A stretch of 64,000 nucleotides of DNA, from positions 1,054,001-1,118,000 of the forward strand of contig OY365738.1 of NCBI GenBank assembly GCA_959347345.1, written 5' to 3'. The notes beneath the pieces are model-generated. The model was given only the letters and a program-made list of their open reading frames with translations. It was not told where the DNA came from and ran no database searches. The stretch's first letter is position 1; every line of letters starts with the position of its first letter. Both the position numbers and the translations under genes were made by a program. Source of the DNA: an uncultured Amylibacter sp. (GTDB taxonomy: Bacteria > Pseudomonadota > Alphaproteobacteria > Rhodobacterales > Rhodobacteraceae). This document shows, in pieces, positions 18,346 to 27,654 of this stretch.

Positions 18346-19422
18346 ATGATGGAACCCCCTGCCCGCCTATCCCTGCAAAACATTACCCGCGTCTTTGACA
18401 AACAAACCGCGCTGGACGATGTGTCGTTATCCCTGCAAGCGGGGCAAATCACCTGCTTACTGGGGCCTTCGGGGTGTGGCAAATCCACGATTTTACGCAT
18501 AGCCGCAGGGGTCGACCGCCAAACCAGCGGCTCGGTTTTTCTAGACGGCGACCTGATTTCAAACACACACACACACTTGCCCGCAGAAAACCGCGCAATC
18601 GGGCTGATATTCCAAGATTTTGCGCTGTTCCCGCATTTGACGGTATCGGCAAACATCTCTTTTGGGTTGTGCAGAGGCGCGGCATGTCGCGAACGGGTTG
18701 GGGTTTTGTTGGATAAAATCGGGCTGGCGGAGCATGCCAATAAATACCCGCATCAGTTATCTGGGGGCGAGCAACAACGGGTTGCTTTGGCACGCGCCCT
18801 TGCGCCTCGCCCCGCTATTATGCTGATGGATGAGCCGTTTTCTGGCTTGGATAATCGCCTGCGAGACTCCCTGCGCGATGCGACCTTAAACGTGCTGATG
18901 GACGAGGACACGACCGTTTTAATGGTCACCCACGACCCCGAAGAAGCGATGCGAACCGCCGACCAAATCGCCCTCATGCGCGATGGGCGGATTGTGCAAT
19001 CGGGCGCGCCCTATAATATTTACAACGCGCCGATAGACCGCGCGGCGGCGGCGTTTTTCTCTGATATAAATGTGATAGAAGGGCAGGTTTCGGGGGCATT
19101 AACCCGCACTCCGTTTGGCGATTTTCTTACCCCTGGTTATGCCAACGGGCAGAGGGTGGAAATCGTTATTCGCCCGCAGCATTTGCGGATTGATTTTGAT
19201 AGGCAGGGCAAGGGGCCGCATCCTACCGAATCGGACGGCACGCCCGCCCGCGCGGCGGTGAAACGGGCGCGGTTTTTGGGGCATCAGAGCCTTGTGGAAT
19301 TCGTTATGGAGGCTGATGGTAGTACTCTGCACGCGACCGTGCCTGGGGTGTTTTTGCCCAAGGTGGGGACGGCTTTGTGGCTGTCGGTGCGGCGCGATAG
19401 GTGCTTTGTGTTTAGTTGTTAG
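18346..19422 (+). CDS. ABC transporter ATP-binding protein (Fe3+/spermidine-type, FbpC/PotA-like)
   Basis: The ATPase has Walker A GPSGCGKST (40-48), the Q-loop in GLIFQDFALFPH, signature LSGGEQQR, Walker B IMLMDEP and the switch histidine in VTHDPEEAMR. The C-terminal part (about 240-358) resembles a TOBE domain, as in ferric-iron or polyamine importers. No permease or binding protein is nearby, so its partners are elsewhere. It starts two bases after the mscS stop and is probably co-translated. The last residues FSC and the stop codon are written by the start of a TTAGTTG heptamer array. Confidence 0.88.
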   Translation: MMEPPARLSLQNITRVFDKQTALDDVSLSLQAGQITCLLGPSGCGKSTILRIAAGVDRQTSGSVFLDGDLISNTHTHLPAENRAIGLIFQDFALFPHLTVSANISFGLCRGAACRERVGVLLDKIGLAEHANKYPHQLSGGEQQRVALARALAPRPAIMLMDEPFSGLDNRLRDSLRDATLNVLMDEDTTVLMVTHDPEEAMRTADQIALMRDGRIVQSGAPYNIYNAPIDRAAAAFFSDINVIEGQVSGALTRTPFGDFLTPGYANGQRVEIVIRPQHLRIDFDRQGKGPHPTESDGTPARAAVKRARFLGHQSLVEFVMEADGSTLHATVPGVFLPKVGTALWLSVRRDRCFVFSC

Positions 19423-19447
19423 TTATTAGTTGTGAGTTATTAGTTAT
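19411..19447. repeat. Heptamer array at the ABC ATPase stop codon
   Basis: TTTAGTTGTTAGTTATTAG begins inside the last codons of the ATPase gene and supplies its TAG stop. Confidence 0.9.
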
Positions 19448-19489
19448 TTTTGGTTATTAGGGATTATGGGCTCGTTATTAGGAGTTAAG

Positions 19490-19872
19490 GATAGAGGTTT
19501 TTTGTTGCGCCCTCACTTCGGGGCAAGCCTCTTTGTTTGGGCTTCCCACCCGCCCACCCCTCCTGCGGAGAGCTGGACGGTTTTTTTTGGCTTTTGCCTG
19601 TCCTAGCATCTAGGCAAAGCCTAAATAAATTTAGAGCAAACCTATCACCACTTCCCAAGTATTCTTTGCAAATAATCCAATCTAACGTCTTGTTATTCCA
19701 GCTAGTAAATTTATAACAAATCTATAGTCTTGAAACCCAAGGGCTTTTGGCATGCTCCCGCGAATCTTTGTCTTATCGGGCAGGTTCAACTGCCCTTGTG
19801 CGGGGGCTACGCACAAAAGACCACGCTGGTCGGTATCGCGCAAGCGATTACGAAGACCCGCAAGGGCTAAAG
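19490..19872 (-). repeat. Dispersed mosaic element with a second hairpin inside its loop
   Basis: Reverse copy between convergent genes. It runs from GCGCCCTCACTTCG through the GGACGG block and CTAGCATCTAGG to the GGCATGCTCCCGCG ... CGGGGGCTACGC stem. In this copy the loop of that stem holds an extra hairpin, GGGCAGGTTCAACTGCCC (about 19779-19796). It ends with ATCGC-GCAA-GCGAT. Confidence 0.85.
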
Positions 19873-19873
19873 C

Positions 19874-19921
19874 CACTAACAACTAACAACTAATAACTAA
19901 TAACTAATAACTAACAACTAA
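19874..19921. repeat. Inverse heptamer array at aminotransferase 3' end
   Basis: Units of TAACTAA/CAACTAA, the reverse complement of the array at 19411. It overlaps the last codons and stop of the minus-strand aminotransferase. Confidence 0.92.
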
Positions 19922-21287
19922 AGATTTCGCCCAACGCTTTATCCACCGCACCACACATCTCATCCATATCATCACGGGTAGAAATCAACGCGGGCGAAAA
20001 GCACAGAGTATTATTAAACCCAGGGAACGAGCGATTAGTCGCGCCGATAATCACGCCTTGCGCCATACAATTCCCGACAACCGCCTGCACCATCTTTTCC
20101 TCGACGGGATCGCGAGACGCTCGGTCAGTCACCAATTCCAGCCCGCAGAACAAGCCTTTGCCACGCACTTGCCCAATACAGGCGTGTTTGTCCTGCAATT
20201 CGCCCAAACGTTCCATCAGGTATTCGCCCAAAGAAACCGTGTTTTCCAGCAACGATTCCTCCTCAATAATCTTCATATTTTCAATCGCGGCCGTAGGCCC
20301 AGCCGTGCACCCACCAAAGGTAGAAACATCGCGAAAATAGCTCATCTTATCGCTGGCATCCTTAAAAATATCAAACACAGCCTCGGTCGTTACCGTGCAA
20401 GCAATCGCGGCATAGCCCGAAGCCACACCCTTTGCCATCGTCACAAAATCGGGTTTCAAACCGTAATGCTGATAGCCAAACCAAGTGCCAGTCCGCCCAA
20501 CGCCACACACGACTTCGTCAATATGCAGCAGGATTTTATACTTACGACACAACGCCTCTGCCCCTTGTAAATAGCCCTCTGGCGGAACAATCACACCGCC
20601 ACCTGCGGTTATCGGTTCCAGCACCATCGCGCCAATCGTATCCGCGCCCTCGGCCTTTATCACAGCCTCTATCGCGTCCAAAGATTGCTGAGTATAATCG
20701 CCCGGACCGTATTCACTGCGGTATTCCAAACAATGGGGGATTTTCACGAAACCATCGGGGAAAGGGCCGTAATGCGTCATCCGCTCTGCATGCCCGCAGG
20801 CACCCAAATTAGCGATAGTCGTACCGTGATAATCGCGGTCGCGAAACAGGATTTTCCACTTTTTCCCACCATGGACTTGCGCCGATATTTGGCGCACCAT
20901 TTTATAGACCTTTTCATTGGCTTCAGAGCCAGAATTGGAATAATAAACCCGCGTTAGCCCGGGCATTTTATCGGTCAGCATATCGGCAAAAATAGCCCCA
21001 GGGACAGAGCCCGCCGTACAAGCAAAATAATTCATTTTAATCAATTGGTCGCGCACAGCGTTGGCAATTCGCTCTCGCCCATAGCCCACATTGACCGTCC
21101 AAATCCCGCCAGAGACCGTGTCCAAATGGTTTTTCCCATGCTGATCCCAGACGCGGTTGCCTTTGCCTTCAACTATGATGCGGGGTTCGCCCGTTTCAAA
21201 GGGTTTGTGCTGTATCAGGTGATGCCAGACGTTTTTACGGTCGTTTTCTACGATGTCAGAGATGTCGTTTGTTGCAAGATAATCCAT
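19911..21287 (-). CDS. Class III aminotransferase, taurine-pyruvate aminotransferase-like
   Basis: PLP aminotransferase of 458 residues. The segments VWHHLIQHKPFE, TVSGGIWTVNVGYGRERI, YYSNSGSEANEKVYK, RDYHGTTIANLGACG and DEVVCGVGRTG agree closely with remembered taurine-pyruvate aminotransferase. The PLP lysine is in TMAKGVASGY. This would convert taurine to sulfoacetaldehyde. No taurine transporter or sulfoacetaldehyde acetyltransferase is nearby, so another omega-amine substrate is possible. The start ATG at 21287 follows AAAGGACA and is preferred over a longer frame. The C-terminus GEIFSC is partly encoded by the heptamer array. Confidence 0.85.
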   Translation of the reverse strand: MDYLATNDISDIVENDRKNVWHHLIQHKPFETGEPRIIVEGKGNRVWDQHGKNHLDTVSGGIWTVNVGYGRERIANAVRDQLIKMNYFACTAGSVPGAIFADMLTDKMPGLTRVYYSNSGSEANEKVYKMVRQISAQVHGGKKWKILFRDRDYHGTTIANLGACGHAERMTHYGPFPDGFVKIPHCLEYRSEYGPGDYTQQSLDAIEAVIKAEGADTIGAMVLEPITAGGGVIVPPEGYLQGAEALCRKYKILLHIDEVVCGVGRTGTWFGYQHYGLKPDFVTMAKGVASGYAAIACTVTTEAVFDIFKDASDKMSYFRDVSTFGGCTAGPTAAIENMKIIEEESLLENTVSLGEYLMERLGELQDKHACIGQVRGKGLFCGLELVTDRASRDPVEEKMVQAVVGNCMAQGVIIGATNRSFPGFNNTLCFSPALISTRDDMDEMCGAVDKALGEIFSC

Positions 21288-21415
21288 AGTGGGTGTCCTT
21301 TTTGATGGTTTGTTAAGTGGTTTTAAGAGTGGTTTTAAGAAATGCACGAATGCTGAGGGCATTATGGGGGAAAATTGCGAAAATGCAAGGGGGTTTTTGT
21401 GGGATTAGGCGTGCA

Positions 21416-22393
21416 TTATTCGTTATTAACAGGTTTTTTCGGATTTCCTGAATGGGGTGGCTTTTGGGTGTCTTTCATGTATCGCAACAAAACCTCCGAA
21501 TGCTTCTTGCCCAACCCCAAATCATTGCGCAATTTATCCAAAGCCTCCGCGCTTTCTTCATCCAAAAACCCGTCATTTAACGCCGCTTTAATGCGATTTT
21601 CAAACACCAACCTGCGTTTTTCAATCTGGCTGTTAAACACATTGGCGATAATTCCCGTCATAATCGCGAACACGGACACGCCGACTATGGCGGTCATAAC
21701 GGCTATCACTTTGCCCGCAATAGTCACTGGCACGACATCGCCATAGCCCACCGTTGTAATCGTAATCAGCGACCAATACATCGCGTGGGGGATGGATTGG
21801 AATTTATCGGGTTGCGCCGCGCCCTCGACAATATACATGATGGAGGACGACAGGACAATCGCCATAAAAAGCAAGTAAAACGCGGCGGCAAAGGCGCGTC
21901 TTTCGCGGTAGATGGCGGATACCAAATCCTGCACCGCCGTGTTGTAATAGGACAATTTAGCTATCCGTAACAGGCGGATGACACGCAAGATTAACAGGTC
22001 TAATCCGGGGAAGAGGACTTGGAAATAAAACGGCAGAATGGATATTAAATCGACAAACCCGAAAAAGCTGAATACATAGTGTAGGCGGGCTTTTGTTGGG
22101 CTTCTTAGGGGGGATTGTTGATTGACAGAATCACGGACGGCGGGCGCAGACCACAGGCGCAACCCGTATTCAATGGTGAAAACGATGATGCTGAAGACTT
22201 CGAACGCGTGGAATGCGGGATCGTATCTTTGGGCGACATATGGCACGGACTCAAGGACTATGGCGACCAGATTACCGAGGATTAAAACCGCTAGGAAAAC
22301 ATCGCAATAGATACTGTGGCGGTCGGCACTATGGGCGCGTTCCAGCACTTGGAACACGCGGGTTTGCAGGGCTTTGTATGTGCGATTTGTCAT
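21416..22393 (-). CDS. Voltage-gated potassium channel (Kv type)
   Basis: Six-segment cation channel of 325 residues. S1-S4 occupy roughly residues 25-165, with the S4 voltage sensor LILRVIRLLRIAKLSYY. The pore helix and selectivity filter read SLITITTVGYGD, followed by S6 (VIAVMTAIVGVSVFAIMTGIIANVF). The cytoplasmic tail is short, helical and charged. Located in the inner membrane. A small unknown membrane protein lies upstream in the same direction. Confidence 0.92.
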   Translation of the reverse strand: MTNRTYKALQTRVFQVLERAHSADRHSIYCDVFLAVLILGNLVAIVLESVPYVAQRYDPAFHAFEVFSIIVFTIEYGLRLWSAPAVRDSVNQQSPLRSPTKARLHYVFSFFGFVDLISILPFYFQVLFPGLDLLILRVIRLLRIAKLSYYNTAVQDLVSAIYRERRAFAAAFYLLFMAIVLSSSIMYIVEGAAQPDKFQSIPHAMYWSLITITTVGYGDVVPVTIAGKVIAVMTAIVGVSVFAIMTGIIANVFNSQIEKRRLVFENRIKAALNDGFLDEESAEALDKLRNDLGLGKKHSEVLLRYMKDTQKPPHSGNPKKPVNNE

Positions 22394-22421
22394 GTTTTAT
22401 CGCCTTCCCTAGTGATAGGTT

Positions 22422-22847
22422 TTATTGCTGTTTTCCACGAGCAAGCAATCCACCCGCAAAACCAACAATGGCAAGCATAATGTTTGTTGTATCGCCACTA
22501 TCAATTTTTCCTAATAAAAGACCAACTAAAGTAACCATTAAAGCAAGGATCATTAAAAGCGTGCTAGTGGTATAAAGACCATAGCCTCTCTTTTTATCAT
22601 TAAAAAATCTACATAAAACAAAAAGAAAGATAGCAAGTACAAGTACAACAATAATAATGCTACTGGACATAAGATTAGCAAGTCCTTTAAGTGCATCCGA
22701 CACGGTCGGCATAAAAAACATAGCTACTATTAAGCTAATACCAGCCCCAAGAACAATCCCTATAAAAATACAAATAGCTCCTATCAAAGGAAGACACCTT
22801 TTGATAGAATCCAATTTTCTAATAAATTCTTCCCTACTGGTCATCAA
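22422..22847 (-). CDS. Hypothetical membrane protein with four predicted spans
   Basis: The 141-residue product has hydrophobic segments at about 20-45, 60-85, 92-112 and 120-136, separated by short charged loops (RFFNDKKRGYG). I do not recognise the family. The coding sequence is AT-rich compared with ctaD and the K+ channel on either side, which suggests acquisition. It lies 12 bases from the ctaD stop and 28 bases from the channel start, all on the minus strand. Confidence 0.75.
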   Translation of the reverse strand: MMTSREEFIRKLDSIKRCLPLIGAICIFIGIVLGAGISLIVAMFFMPTVSDALKGLANLMSSSIIIVVLVLAIFLFVLCRFFNDKKRGYGLYTTSTLLMILALMVTLVGLLLGKIDSGDTTNIMLAIVGFAGGLLARGKQQ

Positions 22848-22859
22848 ACCTACTTCCTT

Positions 22860-24560
22860 TCAATGGTGCGGTTTGTCCCACTCCGCCTGTTTTGGCAAAA
22901 TCTCAAACGTATGCTCTGGCGGAGGATTCGGCAGAGTCCATTCCAAAGTATCCGCATGCGCGCCCCAATAGGCTGGCTCTTCCACACGCCGTCCCCAGCC
23001 CAAAGTATAAACCACAATCCCAATGAAAAACAAAAACGAAGCAAAGGACAAAAACGCCCCATAAGAGCTGATTTGATTCCAATAGGCAAACGCCTCTGGA
23101 TACTCAATATACCGCCTTGGCATCCCTTGACGACCCAAGAAATGCTGGGGAAAGAACGTAATATTAGACCCGATAAACATCATCCAGAAATGCAGTTTGC
23201 CCGCCCATTCTGGATATTGACGACCCGACATTTTGCCTATCCAATAATAAATCCCCGCAAAGATACAAAACACCGCGCCCAGCGACATAACATAGTGGAA
23301 ATGGGCAACGACATAATACGTATCGTGATAGGCGCGGTTAATCCCCGCTTGCGACAGAACTATGCCCGTAACCCCGCCGACCGTGAATAAAAACAAAAAC
23401 CCGAATGCCCATAACATAGGGGTTTTTAACTCGACAGAGCCACCCCACATAGTCGCAATCCACGAAAAGATTTTCACCCCAGTTGGCACGGCAATAACCA
23501 TCGTTGCCAGCATGAAATACTTTTGCTGATTCAGCGACATGCCGACCGTGTACATATGATGCGCCCAAACGACAAAGCCCAACGCTCCAATGGCTACCAT
23601 AGCATAAACCATCGGCAAATAGCCGAAAATCGGCTTCTTTGAAAAGGTGGCAATCACGTGGCTGATAATACCGAAGCCGGGGACTATTATCATATAAACC
23701 TCTGGATGGCCAAAGAACCACAGCAGGTGTTGGTATAAAATCGGGTCGCCCCCGCCCGCCGCATCAAAGAAAGTCGTGCCGAAATTGCGGTCGGTTAGCA
23801 GCATAGTAATCGCGCCCGCCAGCACAGGCAAGGACAGCAAAATCAGCAGGGCAGTGACAAAAATAGACCACGCGAACAGCGGAGTTTTATGCAAAGTCAT
23901 CCCAGGTGCGCGCATATTTAAAAAGGTGGTAATCATGTTTATCGCCCCTAAAATAGAGGATGCACCCGATACATGCACCGCGAAAATCGCGAAATCCATG
24001 GAAACCCCGCCCTCTCGCGTAGAAAGCGGAGCATAGAGCACCCAGCCCACGCCCGACCCCGCTTGGGAATTGCCCCCAGGGGTAATGACGGACAGCACGG
24101 CAAGGATACTGCCCGTGACATACATCCAATAAGACAGGTTATTAAGGCGCGGAAACGCCATGTCAGGTGCGCCAATCATAAGCGGCATAAAGTAGTTGCC
24201 AAACCCGCCGAACAGCGCGGGAATCACTACGAAGAACATCATTAAAATCCCGTGGGCGGTGATTAAAACGTTCCAAAGATGCCCGTTCGGGGTGCAATCC
24301 CCAGCGGCTATGGCGGCGGCGTTGGCAACGCGGTCTAGGTTTTCAAGGCACATGTATTGCACGCCTGGATCCATCAGTTCAAGGCGCATATAAACGGTGA
24401 AACATATAGAGACAAAGCCGACAAAGGCAGAGGTGAAAAGGTAGAGAATCCCTATGTCTTTATGGTTCGTGGACATAAACCAACGGGTGAAAAAGCTCCG
24501 CTGATCGTAGTGGTCTGTGTGGGCGGTTGTGGTTGTGGTTTTAGCGGTGGTTTTAACCAT
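22860..24560 (-). CDS. ctaD: Cytochrome c oxidase subunit I (aa3 type)
   Basis: Catalytic heme-copper subunit of the terminal oxidase. The 566 residues show [12 protein letters not shown], the Cu-B/tyrosine motif [31 protein letters not shown], and the heme ligands in [12 protein letters not shown]. About twelve spans are expected. The N-terminal run of Thr ([11 protein letters not shown]) is low complexity. CAGGAGAG precedes the ATG. Subunits II, III and assembly genes are not in the window, so ctaD is split from its usual operon. Confidence 0.97.
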   Translation of the reverse strand: MVKTTAKTTTTTAHTDHYDQRSFFTRWFMSTNHKDIGILYLFTSAFVGFVSICFTVYMRLELMDPGVQYMCLENLDRVANAAAIAAGDCTPNGHLWNVLITAHGILMMFFVVIPALFGGFGNYFMPLMIGAPDMAFPRLNNLSYWMYVTGSILAVLSVITPGGNSQAGSGVGWVLYAPLSTREGGVSMDFAIFAVHVSGASSILGAINMITTFLNMRAPGMTLHKTPLFAWSIFVTALLILLSLPVLAGAITMLLTDRNFGTTFFDAAGGGDPILYQHLLWFFGHPEVYMIIVPGFGIISHVIATFSKKPIFGYLPMVYAMVAIGALGFVVWAHHMYTVGMSLNQQKYFMLATMVIAVPTGVKIFSWIATMWGGSVELKTPMLWAFGFLFLFTVGGVTGIVLSQAGINRAYHDTYYVVAHFHYVMSLGAVFCIFAGIYYWIGKMSGRQYPEWAGKLHFWMMFIGSNITFFPQHFLGRQGMPRRYIEYPEAFAYWNQISSYGAFLSFASFLFFIGIVVYTLGWGRRVEEPAYWGAHADTLEWTLPNPPPEHTFEILPKQAEWDKPHH

Positions 24561-24663
24561 TGTGGCTCTCCTGCAAAAGCAAAGTTTGTGTCAATTATAT
24601 CGTTTGTAAGCGCGGTGTTTTGCACTTTTGCCGTGGATATAGCATGAAAATGGCGCCGATGCA

Positions 24664-24766
24664 AGTTAGTTATTAGTTGTTAGTTGTTAGTTGTTAGTTG
24701 TTAGTTATTAGTTGTTAGTTATTAGTTATTAGTTATTAGTTATTAGTTGTTAGTTGTTAGTTGTTA
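24664..24766. repeat. Tandem heptamer array TTAGTTA/TTAGTTG
   Basis: About 14 units between ctaD and the dispersed element. This is the left arm of an inverted pair with 25128-25183. Confidence 0.95.
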
Positions 24767-24769
24767 GTG

Positions 24770-25108
24770 GCTTTAGCCCTGCGGGTCTTCGTCATCGCTA
24801 CGCGAATGCCGACCAGCATGGTCTTTTGTGCGTAGCCCTCACGGTGTGAGGGCATGCCAAAAGCCCTTTGGTTTCAAGATGATAGGGATCTATAAATTTA
24901 CTATCTGGAATAACAAGACGAGATATTGGATTATTTGTTTAGAATACTTGGGAAGTGGCGATAGGTTTGCTCTAAATTTATTTAGGCTTTGCCTAGATGC
25001 TAGGATAGGCTTTAGCCAAAAAACCCCGTCCAGCTCTCCGCAGGAGGGGTGGGCGGGTGGGCAACCGAACGCAGTGAGGGCGCAACAAAAAACCTCTGCC
25101 CTTAACCT
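24770..25108 (+). repeat. Dispersed mosaic element, near full-length plus copy
   Basis: Modules in order: ATCGC-TAC-GCGAAT hairpin, GACCAGCATGGTC, CTTTTGTGCGTAGCCC with stem CTCAC/GTGAG, TAAATTTACTATCTGGAATAA, GAATACTTGGGAAG, CTAAATTTATTTAG, CCTAGATGCTAGG, the GTCCAGCTCTCCGC-AGGAG block, and GGGCGCAACAAAAAACC. A good reference copy. Sits between divergent ctaD and the acyltransferase. Confidence 0.9.
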
Positions 25109-25127
25109 CTAATAACAAACCCACAAT

Positions 25128-25183
25128 TCCTAATAACTAATAACTAATAACTAACAACTAACAACTAACAACTAACAACTAAA
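25128..25183. repeat. Inverse heptamer array TAACTAA/CAACTAA
   Basis: About eight units, reverse complement of the array at 24664, so the element is enclosed by inverted heptamer arrays. Confidence 0.95.
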
Positions 25184-25204
25184 CATTGTCTTTCCCCCAA
25201 AAAA

Positions 25205-26650
25205 ATGCAAACAACCCCCATGCTTGAAACCCTCATCGCCACCCTCACAAACTGGTTTGCGCAAACCGTCATCGTGCCGCTTTGGGCATTGTGGCTGGCG
25301 GGACTGCTGGCGACAATGACCATCCTTGACTACGTTCTGCGCCCCACGGTACGCTGGTATTTCCGCCTACGCCTAAACCGCGCGGTGGAAACCCTTAACC
25401 GCCGTTTGCAGCTGAAAATCCCACGATTTAAGCTCACCCAACGCCACATCCTTGTCGATCGTCTGGTGAATGACCCGCAAATAGCCGAGGCTATCTTGCA
25501 AAAAGCCCGCGAAGACAACGCCCCTTATGTCGTTATTGAACGCCACGCACGGCGATATGCGCGAGAGATTGTGCCGTCCTTTTCCGCGCTTGGCTACTTT
25601 GGGTTTGCCCTGAAAACGACACGCTGGTTGTCGCGGATGCTTTATACCGTGCGTTTGCATTATCAAGACGAGCCCGCTTTGAAACAGATCAAAGAGGATT
25701 CAACCGTTATTTTCATCATGAATCACCGCTCTAATATGGATTATATTCTGGTGACTTATTTGGCGGGCGAGCGTTCCGCACTGGCATACGCCGTCGGCGA
25801 ATGGGCGCGGGTTTGGCCTTTAAAACAACTGGTGCGAGCGATGGGTGCGTATTTTATCCGCCGTCATTCGCGCAACGATTTGTACCGAGCCGTGCTGAAC
25901 CGTTATATCCAAATGGCGACGCAGGGGGGGGTGGCGCAGGCTATTTTTCCAGAGGGCGGGTTGTCGCGTGATGGCGGGTTGCAACCTTTGAAATTGGGGC
26001 TGATTAGCTATATTATCAACGGCTTTGAAACGGACGGCGAGCGCGATATTGTCTTTGTTCCCGTCGGTTTGAACTATGACCGAGTGCTGGAGGATTCCGC
26101 CCTTATCCGTTTGAAAAAGGGCGATAAAATCAGGTTTCATAAAAAGATAGCCGCGATTATTCGGGCGATGAAATGGTATCTTTGGGTGCGAATTGTCACG
26201 CGATTTCGCAGGTTTGGCTATGCGGCGGTGGCCTTTGGTGCGCCCTTGTCATATCGCGATTTTATCGCACAAGACGGGATGGATAGCCCCCAGCATGTTG
26301 TCAAAATGCTCAGCAAAGAGCTGCAAACCCGCCTGCTGGATGCGATCCCGATTATGCCGACGGCTCTGCTGGCGCAGATTATTTTGCGTGATAAAACCCC
26401 GATGGGCAAAACGCGGATTAAGGCGGAGGTGACGGCTCAGTTACAGGCGTTTCGCAAAAACGGGGTGGATACTTGGTTGCGCGGGACGGATATGGAGCAA
26501 GGGTTGGAATTCAGTTTGAAATCGCTGGTGCGCCGTGGGGTGTTGCAGTTTGACGCGGTGGAAGGCAAGGATGTTTATCGTATTAATCCAGCGAAACAGG
26601 ATTTGCTGCGGTATTATGCGAATTCTATTGCGCATTTGGATTTTTCCTAA
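25205..26650 (+). CDS. PlsB-like glycerol-3-phosphate acyltransferase
   Basis: Membrane-associated acyltransferase for the first step of phospholipid synthesis. An N-terminal hydrophobic segment lies at about 21-45. The acyltransferase block is NHRSNMDY with His174 and Asp179 (HX4D), the substrate loop is FPEGGLSRDG, and PVGLNYDRV is typical of PlsB/DHAPAT enzymes. At 481 residues it is much shorter than E. coli PlsB. No clear Shine-Dalgarno sequence precedes ATG 25205; ATG 25220 is an alternative. A 1-acylglycerol-phosphate substrate cannot be excluded. Confidence 0.82.
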   Translation: MQTTPMLETLIATLTNWFAQTVIVPLWALWLAGLLATMTILDYVLRPTVRWYFRLRLNRAVETLNRRLQLKIPRFKLTQRHILVDRLVNDPQIAEAILQKAREDNAPYVVIERHARRYAREIVPSFSALGYFGFALKTTRWLSRMLYTVRLHYQDEPALKQIKEDSTVIFIMNHRSNMDYILVTYLAGERSALAYAVGEWARVWPLKQLVRAMGAYFIRRHSRNDLYRAVLNRYIQMATQGGVAQAIFPEGGLSRDGGLQPLKLGLISYIINGFETDGERDIVFVPVGLNYDRVLEDSALIRLKKGDKIRFHKKIAAIIRAMKWYLWVRIVTRFRRFGYAAVAFGAPLSYRDFIAQDGMDSPQHVVKMLSKELQTRLLDAIPIMPTALLAQIILRDKTPMGKTRIKAEVTAQLQAFRKNGVDTWLRGTDMEQGLEFSLKSLVRRGVLQFDAVEGKDVYRINPAKQDLLRYYANSIAHLDFS

Positions 26651-26716
26651 AACCATTTGCAAACCCCGCACAAACCGCTATAATACCCCCATAATCCAAC
26701 CACAAGAGACCCCAAC

Positions 26717-27652
26717 ATGCCCCCCATAAAAATATTCGGACACAAAGCCCCCGACACGGACGCGACCTGCTCTGCCGTCATTTGGGCTTGGTACCAAACC
26801 CAGCAAAACCAGCCCGCCACACCCTATGTCCTCGGCATCCCGAATACAGAGGCGGCGTTTGTTCTGCAACATTGGAATCACAAAACCCCCGCGATATTAC
26901 CCGCATTAACAGAAACCGACCGCGTTATTATCGTGGATACGAACAACCCTGCCGAGCTACCCGCCGATATAACCACCGCGCAAATTATCCAAATCATTGA
27001 CCACCATCTTTTGGCGGGCGGGTTGCAAACTAACCAACCAATTCCTGTAACGATAGCCCCCCTTGCCTCCACCGCGACCATAATGGCGGGGCTGATGGGC
27101 GATACGCTGACCACTGCGCCCGATGATATTAAAGGGCTGATTTTATCGTGTATTCTGTCCGATACTCTGGAATTTCGCAGCCCGACGACGACCCCCACCG
27201 ATATCGCTCTTGCCAAACAAATGGCGGACGATTTAAACATAAATATCCCCGATTACGCCGCCCAAATGTTTGCCGCAAAATCGGATGTATCCCACATGAC
27301 GGAGGCGGAACTCTTACGGCTGGATAGCAAAGAATACGCGCTGGGCGATTTGAAACTGCGTATATCGGTTATTGAAACGACCACCCCCGATAGCATTATT
27401 GCGCGGAAATCCGCCCTGATGTCCGCTATGCCGAGCGTTGCGGAACAAGACGGCGTGGCGCATGTGTTATTTTTCATCGTTGATATCCTGAATGAAACCG
27501 CGATTTTGCTGATTCAAAACCCTGTGATTGCCCAGATTGCCACGGCTAGTTTTAATATAAAACCTGATGGCGACACAGGGGGCGATATGGTGATTCTACC
27601 GGGCATAGTCTCCCGCAAAAAACAAATCATCCCGAATTTGCGTTTGGAATAG
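26717..27652 (+). CDS. ppaC: Manganese-dependent inorganic pyrophosphatase (DHH family)
   Basis: Hydrolyses pyrophosphate. Family II motifs are clear: GHKAPDTDATCSA (metal-binding, residues 8-20), VDTNNP, the DHH motif IIDHHLLAGG, and the C-terminal SRKKQIIP substrate loop. Length 311 is normal. Family II enzymes are commoner in Firmicutes than in alphaproteobacteria, so the presence here is somewhat unusual. The helicase gene begins two bases downstream. Confidence 0.94.
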   Translation: MPPIKIFGHKAPDTDATCSAVIWAWYQTQQNQPATPYVLGIPNTEAAFVLQHWNHKTPAILPALTETDRVIIVDTNNPAELPADITTAQIIQIIDHHLLAGGLQTNQPIPVTIAPLASTATIMAGLMGDTLTTAPDDIKGLILSCILSDTLEFRSPTTTPTDIALAKQMADDLNINIPDYAAQMFAAKSDVSHMTEAELLRLDSKEYALGDLKLRISVIETTTPDSIIARKSALMSAMPSVAEQDGVAHVLFFIVDILNETAILLIQNPVIAQIATASFNIKPDGDTGGDMVILPGIVSRKKQIIPNLRLE

Positions 27653-27654
27653 AT

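Noticed and set aside
24828..25112. Recurrent small frames ending in SSPQEGWAGGQPNAVRAQQ and similar
   Set aside because: The same peptide-like text appears in several repeat copies (9288, 13754, 24828, 63387). It comes from the GC-rich hairpin block of the dispersed element, with frame disruptions between copies, so it is not a protein family.
24664..25183. Insertion sequence or transposon
   Set aside because: No transposase frame is present in any copy. The repeats are mosaic hairpin modules. A non-autonomous mobile element driven from elsewhere remains possible, but nothing here shows it.
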